Shown here: positions 58,047 through 64,000 of the stretch, piece by piece | Layout of the letters: each line of letters opens with the position of its first letter | How positions within the stretch are numbered: position 1 is the stretch's first letter | NCBI GenBank assembly: GCA_013180625.2 | Contig: SNVD02014019.1 | Coordinates: 1-64,000 of the forward strand | DNA length: 64,000 nucleotides | Direction of reading: 5' to 3' | Source: Boswellia sacra | Lineage: Eukaryota; Streptophyta; Magnoliopsida; Sapindales; Burseraceae | Position numbers and translations under genes: made by a program | Notes under the pieces: generated by a model | Seen by the model: only the letters and a program-made list of their open reading frames with translations | Databases searched by the model: none | Told to the model about the DNA's origin: nothing

Positions 58047-58791
58047 GATGGCTACAAAACAAAGGTGTTAATGCCATGCATGCATGCATGTATTCATGAT
58101 ATGATGCATGCTCATACAAGGGCATAGATATTCTTTCAGCCTTCCAATCTTATTCCTCCCACACATGTGAGGTTGAGTCTTTTTTTCTTGGGATTTTTGG
58201 CCCTATTCCTAAGTCATCATCATGGGATTTGGGAATGCAAGATTCTCTCACCTAATTCTAACATTCAAGTTGATGTTGGATGCTACATGATTATCATAAC
58301 GTGGCTTCTAAACGTCATGATAACCTTAACTCATGACACATGTCCCCATTTTGTTCTTATGGGTGACTTGACATGTGGCATTCTTTCATCATTCTATGAG
58401 GTTTGAGTTGATGTTATTCTAATCATGTGGAATTTACATCCGTGGACATGAGTTTCAACATGGATTTGGATATTCATTCTATTGGAAATTTTTAAATTCG
58501 TCTACATATGCTTGAGTCTCAAAGGTTCAATGGTCTGAACTCCTTCGAGTGAGAGATGCCCCCTTGGGCCGGTCTCTTTTTATACCAAATCAATAGTACA
58601 TGCTCAAAGGTGGTGACACTAACATGAGTTGTCAAAGGGTCGAATGGAGCCAAAGACTTCTCATGCCAATGCCACACAATTAGTTTAGGTAATTCGTGCT
58701 CATTGTATGTAAAGTGTAGTGATGCATGGACTCAAAATATCAACGTGAGGTATTAGAATTTGATATCCGAATCGAAATTAACTTCTATTAT
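58047..58791 (-). other. Leader of element A
   Basis: Untranslated leader. CATGCATGCATGCATG at 58076-58091 and the TTTGTTTTGTAG segment just before gag are shared in place with C and D. No gene is seen. Confidence 0.65.
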
Positions 58792-58809
58792 CACCAGTGG
58801 AATCGCCAC
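58792..58809 (-). other. Primer binding site of element A
   Basis: Minus strand reads GTGGCGATTCCACTGGTG adjacent to the LTR end. TGGCGAYTCCACTGG is the primer site type of Tat/Ogre elements, attributed to tRNA-Arg. Confidence 0.75.
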
Positions 58810-60721
58810 TATGAACGGGACTTTCACCCTCTTAGAATGTTTACGACTATGACACTGTGTCAAAGCCGCTTTCGAGACTAAAGGGAACACAAATGACCTA
58901 TGGGAGCACAAACGAGATTGGAGAAATGGAGTCGCCACCTAATTCTTCAGTTGGGAATGAATGGGTGTAATCCAATCTCTTGCTTCTAAACCTAAACTAC
59001 CCTTATCCCTTCAGAGATGGGTTCGAGAAATTAGGTACAAGCCACTCGCCTCGCCCGAATCAAAATCTGGCCTCTACTAGGGTATACCAAATACGAATAA
59101 GTCATGTTATTATACAATCCACTTGGGTTGTTCGTTTTATGAACACATTGTTCATTGTATCCTCTTTAAGCAAACAAGGTGATTTCATTCATGACAATTG
59201 TATATTCATACATAGAAAAAGGAACAAGAACAAATTATATTTCCTTCAAACATGGGCGAAGGGGAAGAGGATTATATCGATTGTTCTTCAATAGTAAAGT
59301 ATTCTTCTTTAAATACTTCAAAAATATTTCATTTTCATAAAAGAAATCATACATTTGGATATCAAATATAAACAATCACTTCGAGACTCAATAGATAATA
59401 AATTTCTCACCACCATATGTGAGTCTATTCAATATCTATTAAGCCTCTTTCATGGCATTACTCAAACATGCATTCTATTACTCTAAGTGATGGTCCCTCG
59501 CCACCAACGTGAATCCACCACCACTTCATGGCATCATCCCAATCATATTTCTAATCATAGTATATTCATATATTCTTTTATATCAAGTAATCAAACCACA
59601 AAGCTATAATCTAGAATCATGACACTTTGACCTAGATTTGATAATTCTATTCTACCTATTCTATTCTAGCATAATCCATAACCATTTATAATTAATCATG
59701 ACATTTCTAGCCTAATTCAATCAATCAAAATCAAATAAAGCTATTCTAGCTCAACCAAAGCATCCAAGGCCGGTTAAGGTAATTCACACCTATTCTATGC
59801 TATTTTCTAGCATACTCCAAAGCAATCATAAGTTCTCCTAGCATGATTCTAATCATGTGCTCCTAAGCATGATTCAAGCAGTTGCAAAGAAAATAAACTC
59901 CTAATCATAATTCTAGATAAAAGAGAGAAAGATGACTTACCTTGACAAGTATTTTCCACCTTGCAAACAAATAAATGATTAAACAATTCTATAAAATTCT
60001 AAACATGCTTCTAAGCATCAAAATAAATGCTAGGGAAAACTGCTTTCCAGATGTACTCTTTTTGGGTTTAGAGCAATATAAAACACCAGAAAAATATTAA
60101 ACTAGAAATGATTCCTTGGAATTCTTACAAGTGTGTCCTAGAGGAAAAGAGAGATGATTTCTAGATATCTTGGAAGTAAGGAGGGGCGCTGTTAATATAG
60201 GAGAGGGGTTGAGTTGAAAAAGGAAGAAGAAAAACAAAAAAGGAAGGTCTCATAAAAAAATTTCCAAGAATACATGATCAACAGCTGGTTGGTTGTTGGC
60301 AAACCACCAGCTAAAACTTTGATAGCTGGCCAGCTATTGGTTGATAGTCGGATGACACTCTGACAGCCGACAACTGGCCGGTTGTTGCACACCGAACCTT
60401 CCTATTTGACAACTTCTCAATGCAGTCCCTTCTAACATTCGTCTATTCGATTGCACATAACTTAACGAGTTTAACTCTGATTTGCGATCCGTAAATTTCT
60501 ATAAAACTAAACATCCATAGCTTCGCAACAGTATATGACTCATCACCAGATTCTTCTTGGATTGATTTCTGTGATTTTTTGAAAGTATATGTTAGCTTTC
60601 GAGACTCTTGGTCAGTTTCTTCTAACCCTTCTTCCTTTGCTTCCAAGGGCATTTCGATCATTTTCATTACTCAACATTTATCTTTATTTCATCATTGAGC
60701 CTAAAAAATAAAGCGTCTACA
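58810..60721 (-). repeat. 5' LTR of element A
   Basis: 1912 bp; starts TGTAGACGC at 60721 on the minus strand, next to CTTGG. The CA terminus beside the primer site is TA. Palindromic cluster at 60275-60385; TATA-like CTATATTAAC near 60189-60198. Confidence 0.92.
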
Positions 60722-60877
60722 CTTGGACCACTCATGTAGGCATACGGTATTTCCATTATTTATGGTATCTTCAATGCCCATGGAGTCCAAGTGAAGTGTG
60801 ACATTATCAGCCCATTCTGAATAATTGCCTCCATCATGCGTCAATGGCTCAAACATCAACTTTTGGAAGTTTGCCAT
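60722..60877 (-). pseudogene. Copia element E: gag start
   Basis: From the ATG at 60875-60877 the minus strand reads MANFQKLMFEPL, DGGNYSEWADNVTLHLDSMG, the N-terminal signature of UBN2-type copia gag, and is open up to the CTTGG duplication where element A is inserted. The reading resumes at 43228. This shows the insertion was within a coding sequence of a transposable element, not of a host gene. Confidence 0.78.
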
Positions 60878-61362
60878 TATCTATTAATCAAATTGAAATA
60901 AATTATTTACTTTGCGAAATAACATAAATTAAATATAAATTTACTCATTAGAAATCAAAACTTCAGGTTCTTAACATAATAACAATAAATAAAGTATAAT
61001 TGACAATAATGATAAACAAACTAAAGTAAATATAAGTTTAAAATATTGGCAATATCATAGTAGGAACAATAATTTAACATTTAATTACCAGAAAACTTGA
61101 AGTCGCTACCAAGTAAATTTAGGCCAGAAAACTTTAAGTTGCAACCAAGTAAAAATAAGTAAATTGAAAATGTAAATAATAACACATACACAATAAAATA
61201 AGATTGATAATATAATATTTATAGATTCAGAACTTCAGGTTCTAATTTAAAATTCATAATTCCAAAACTTTAGGTTTTGAAATGAATTAGAATTAGAATG
61301 TCAGGTTCTGGTTTGTACAAACTTCAAGTTGTAAAATCTTCGCATCTAATGATACTGATACA
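60878..61362 (-). other. Copia element E: leader and possible primer site
   Basis: AT-rich leader with a recurring ACTTCAGGTTCTAA word (60960, 61230, 61268, 61300 and variants). TGTATCAG at 61355-61362 on the minus strand resembles the TGGTATCAGAGC primer site for initiator tRNA-Met used by copia. The match is weak. Confidence 0.4.
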
Positions 61363-62150
61363 ATAATATTATAACTTAGAAAAATAAATGCGTAAATGAA
61401 ATATAATCAACAATGACAGTATAAGATAACAATTTAAGATAAATATATCAATAACGTTTGGTTAGATTGGTTAGTATAACAAGTAAATAATAACATAATA
61501 AAAATATCCGAATCTAACCTTATTTTCTGATGTGGAAGATCTAAAATAATGGCCACCATGGAGCATACCTACAAGGATAGTCGTATCAAATAAATAAAAT
61601 ATAAAAGTGAATAATAAATAATAGAATAATAATTTCTTATCTATCGAATATCATATATCAGCAATCATGTTGATGATGTGTAAAGAAATAAGTGAAAGGA
61701 GGTCGTCGAATTTGATGAAAATAAGTGAGAGAAGGTTGCTGGAGGATTTAAGTGTTAAAATTGGTGGAGGATTTTATGGTGGTGGGATCATGGTGAGACA
61801 ATGAATAGAGAATAAGAGAAATGAGGGAAGAGAAGATATGAGAAAATGGAAGGAGATTTTGATTTCCATTCATATGTAAAATTACAAAAGCAAGGGCTCT
61901 ATTTATACACATGACAACCACCCTAGGCCATCCTTTTTTGCCGATCAGGTACTGCCTCTATAAGAGAAAATCATGATTGGCCAAAGTATCAGCCAATAAA
62001 ATTTATACAACACAAAAGGTAATAACAACTATTACAACAAATAGATAACAAGTGGTGGAAAATCCATTGTATGATTCACAATAGCTTTTACATTAATTTT
62101 TATCCTTGTCATGGGTTTACTAATAATAGTGGGGCTTAGATATCACTCAT
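61363..62150 (-). repeat. Copia element E: 5' LTR (approximate limits)
   Basis: Placed upstream of the E leader and carrying a good minus-strand TATA box, GTGTATAAATAGAGCCC (61894-61910). A pyrimidine-rich transcribed part follows. Edges are not fixed: TGTTATC at 62051 and TGATATC near 62133 are both possible starts, and no target duplication could be checked because the 3' LTR is lost. Confidence 0.5.
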
Positions 62151-62445
62151 TAAAAAAAAAATCTTTTTGGTGGGCTTTGTGTCAAGAGCTTAAAGTTTGT
62201 GCAGTGTGCTTGTGCGGCACTTAGACAACTCGAACCCAAAAGTTGCTAAGTAAGCCTTGTTGTTGGCTTGCTTCACTCAAGAAGAAGCTTAAGAGACTTG
62301 GATCGTTGAGCTAAAGAGCTTTTAGGCAAAATAAAGAAGTGATGGAAGATAGAGAGTAGAGTTGCTAAGTAAGAAGGTTTTTGTATTACACAAGAATTGT
62401 TTACAATTGCTTGGTTACAACTTACTTTACAAATAAGGGCTCACC

Positions 62446-62456
62446 CTATTTATAGG
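62446..62456 (-). promoter_or_regulatory. TATA box of element F LTR
   Basis: Minus strand reads CCTATAAATAG, a strong plant TATA box, downstream of the heat-shock-like array. Confidence 0.7.
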
Positions 62457-62660
62457 CAAGCACCTCCTCAACATGTGGCTAATATTGTGCCACATCTCTC
62501 TACCTTATTGGCCAACCAAGTACCTAGAACATTCCCATTCTAGATCCTTCTTAGATATTTACAAACCTACTTATTGGCCAAGTACTTCTAAGGACATCTT
62601 CACATACCTAGACATCACTAGACTTTTCTAGATAACCCTAGTCACTAGAGAGCTCCACGG

Positions 62661-62820
62661 TCTTCTAGAGCCTTTTAAAGCCTTCCATGCTCTTCTGCAG
62701 CCTTCTAGAGTCTTCTAGAGTCTTCTAGGGCCTTCCGCATGTATCTCATGGCTTTTGGATTCTTCTGGATCTTTCAGGAATGTTCCAGAATGTTGCGAAA
62801 TCTTCTAGAAACTTCTGGAA
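62661..62820 (-). promoter_or_regulatory. Heat-shock-element-like array, 16 units of 10 bp
   Basis: Sixteen consecutive 10-mers in unbroken phase, consensus TCTTCTAGAA. The right end holds two perfect four-box arrays of nTTCnnGAAnnTTCnnGAA: 62771-62790 (CTTTCAGGAATGTTCCAGAA) and 62801-62820 (TCTTCTAGAAACTTCTGGAA), separated by one degenerate unit. The element is palindromic, so it works in either direction. It lies about 205-375 bp upstream of the LTR TATA box, in U3. Heat-shock factors bind such sites; the plant element ONSEN is known to be activated through them. Confidence 0.75.
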
Positions 62821-62964
62821 CACCATGCCTATTCTTCACGCCATTGGAATCCTCTTGACACAAGGATCCCAAATCATCATAACACTTGCCCCAAAATCCA
62901 TCCCTTGGTGTACTTTCGAGCAAGCTTGGTGTGAAACCGTTCGCATGTCGCACGGGGCGTGACA

Positions 62965-62976
62965 TCTTCTCCCACC
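62965..62976 (-). other. Polypurine tract of element F
   Basis: Minus strand reads GGTGGGAGAAGA immediately before TGTCACGCCC. Confidence 0.8.
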
Positions 62977-63048
62977 TAATTTCGTGGGGCCCTCATCATG
63001 TCTTTGAGGATGTATTATTGGTTACGGGTGAGTGGTCTTACCTCCATG

Positions 63049-63351
63049 TTAACGCTTCCCCTTCGCGTGCTTGCATGGCCTCTTGGTTGCCTTCTTTAGC
63101 TCTGCAAGCTTGGGTGGCGTCATGATGTAAGGTGCTATGGATGGAGGTTTGGCACCGTGCTCCAGCTTGATTTGGTGGTGAGCCTCTCGTCTTGACGGCA
63201 GCCTCTTTGGTAGCTCTTGGGGCATAACATCCTTGTACTTCTCAAGGATGGCCTGGACTTGTCTTGGCAATGGGTCCTTGGAAATGGCAATGTCCTTTCC
63301 ATCGTTTAGTTCCCGAATAATGGCAAGGAAACTCAGATCCTTCTTCATTCC
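63049..63351 (-). pseudogene. Element F reverse transcriptase, N-terminal fragment
   Basis: Continues the protease frame after a single TGA stop at 63349-63351. It reads YKDVMPQELPKRLPSRREAHHQIKLE in pieces and APYIMTPPKLAELKKA, the approach to the reverse transcriptase fingers. After ELKK the match ends abruptly and an unrelated short tail KRPCKHAKGKR follows to the stop, marking the deletion junction. The palm, RNase H, integrase and chromodomain are gone. Confidence 0.88.
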
Positions 63352-63864
63352 TCATTTGAGTTGTAGTGCAGATAGCATTTTGCTCTCGACTTTGGCTTCA
63401 CGTTCCACCATGACCATGCATGATTGGCTCCCATCAAGAATGCTAAGGGAGTTAGATGCTGGTATAGGGAAAGCATGGACTTGGTCAAAGAACTCCATGC
63501 CTGGCACTACTTGGAAATCGTCCATGGAGACGATGGAGAAATCAAGTTTTCTAGTCCATGCACCCAATTGCACCGAGGTGGACTTAGACACACCCTTTGT
63601 TTGTTTGGTGGGTGAGTTTACCGCCTTGATGGTGCCTCCTCTATTGTTATACTTAAGGCCTAACCTCTTGGCCTTCTTAATAGAGATAAAGTTGTGTGTG
63701 GCCCCCGTATCAAGCATTGCAAGCACATTCTTGCCATTAATCATGGCGCTCACATATATTAGACCCTTTTTTGTAGGTGTGGGTCTCCTGAGTGGGCCGA
63801 TGGTAGGAAGAGAACCTATCTCCGCTTGGGGCTCCCCATCTTGTGCACCCTCATATTGAGCCAC
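63352..63864 (-). pseudogene. Element F aspartic protease
   Basis: An open frame with LAMLDTGATHNFISIKKAKRL: the DTG active site with the family's ATHNFI context is intact. GRRP-like tract and KKGLIYVSAMINGK precede it; MDDFQVVPGMEFFDQV follows. The frame continues into gag upstream on the minus strand, consistent with a single gag-pol polyprotein. Broken only by the TGA that separates it from reverse transcriptase. Confidence 0.9.
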
Positions 63865-64000
63865 TAGGGCATTGAGCGTCTTCCTCTTTGGGCAATCTCG
63901 TACCCAATAAGGGCCATTACAAATAAAACAAAGGCTCTTAGGCTTAGGGGCATCGGACTTACCTTTACTAGGCTTGTCGCACTTGTCTCCTCCGGAAGAC
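63865..64000 (-). pseudogene. Element F gag C-terminus with zinc knuckle
   Basis: In frame with protease and cut by the window edge. The nucleic-acid-binding knuckle reads CFICNGPYWVRDCPKR, of the CX2CX3HX4C type used in this group, but the His is Tyr, a single C-to-T type change that should weaken zinc binding. A Lys-rich stretch precedes it. Confidence 0.85.

Larger units (their letters stand above)
43229..60721 (-). mobile_element. Tat-lineage Ty3/gypsy element A
   Basis: Full-length minus-strand element of 17,493 bp, flanked by perfect CTTGG duplications (43224-43228 and 60722-60726). Order on the minus strand: 5' LTR 58810-60721, primer site, leader, gag, protease, reverse transcriptase with YMDD intact, RNase H, archaeal-type RNase H, integrase; then the two antisense genes, 3' tandem repeats, polypurine tract and 3' LTR 43229-45145. 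It is the least rearranged of the three Tat copies and the best template for the family's structure. All genes contain stops or frameshifts. Confidence 0.93.
62170..62964 (-). repeat. 3' LTR of element F
   Basis: Starts TGTCACGCCCCGTG at 62964 on the minus strand, a common chromovirus LTR start. The left limit is approximate (first TG near 62170 or 62178). A TATA box CCTATAAATAG lies at 62446-62456 (minus). Confidence 0.8.
62170..64000 (-). mobile_element. Chromovirus-type Ty3/gypsy element F, internally deleted, 3' part
   Basis: Minus-strand element with its 3' LTR (about 62170-62964), polypurine tract, a scrap of the 3' region, the start of reverse transcriptase, the protease and the gag zinc knuckle; the 5' end lies beyond the window. 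The deletion joins the beginning of reverse transcriptase to the 3' region near 63085, removing most of pol. Only one stop is seen in over 300 codons, so it is much younger than the Tat and Athila copies. Confidence 0.85.

Noticed and set aside
62774..62965. Open frames on both strands over the LTR start of element F
   Set aside because: They overlap the heat-shock-like array and LTR edge; their openness follows from the 10-bp repeat.

Overview
The window looks like repeat-dense, AT-rich nuclear DNA of a flowering plant, most likely a eudicot. No active host gene is visible. Nearly all of it is LTR retrotransposon sequence inserted into other LTR retrotransposons, mostly on the minus strand and mostly decayed by stop codons, frameshifts and C-to-T type changes. 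The organism call rests on plant-restricted families: Tat, Athila, Sirevirus and chromovirus lineages, plus a plant mobile domain (PMD).

Layout, left to right. 1-2948 is the 3' end of a plus-strand Sirevirus-type copia element with a full 3' LTR. 2949-3515 is an old Ty3/gypsy protease-region scrap. From 3515 to about 62150 lies one minus-strand Ty1/copia element, called E here, cut into pieces by later insertions: LTR and gag start at right (60722-62150), middle of gag and protease at 42339-43228, pre-integrase region at 3515-3689. Two large Tat-lineage elements are inserted in E: D (3690-42338, target duplication ATAAC) and A (43229-60721, target duplication CTTGG). D itself carries a pol-less relative, C (7374-18225, imperfect duplication ATTAT/ATTAC), and an Athila-lineage element (21400-32549, perfect duplication CCTAA). 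A carries a SINE-like insert (55676-55892). From about 62170 to the right edge is a younger, internally deleted chromovirus, F.

The most interesting biology is in the accessory cargo. The Tat elements carry, between pol and the 3' LTR and antisense to pol, two intron-containing genes. The first encodes a MAIN/MAIL-like plant mobile domain protein with a six-exon layout. The second is a two-exon gene resembling DUF7745-type proteins. Antisense orientation lets introns survive retrotransposition, because the genomic RNA is the other strand. A TATA-like box precedes each gene where preserved, and degenerate GCCGACCGATGG-like palindromic repeat clusters lie upstream of both antisense genes and in the LTR promoter. 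The Athila element carries an intronless, broken copy of a LOG-type (cytokinin-activating) gene and a second degraded reading frame of unknown identity. The chromovirus LTR holds a 160-bp array with exact 10-bp phase that includes two perfect four-box heat-shock elements.

None of the coding regions appears intact. Catalytic residues of integrase, reverse transcriptase and protease are often lost through changes that read as C:G to T:A, as expected for old methylated copies. Element boundaries marked by target duplications are firm; domain boundaries inside decayed pol regions are approximate.
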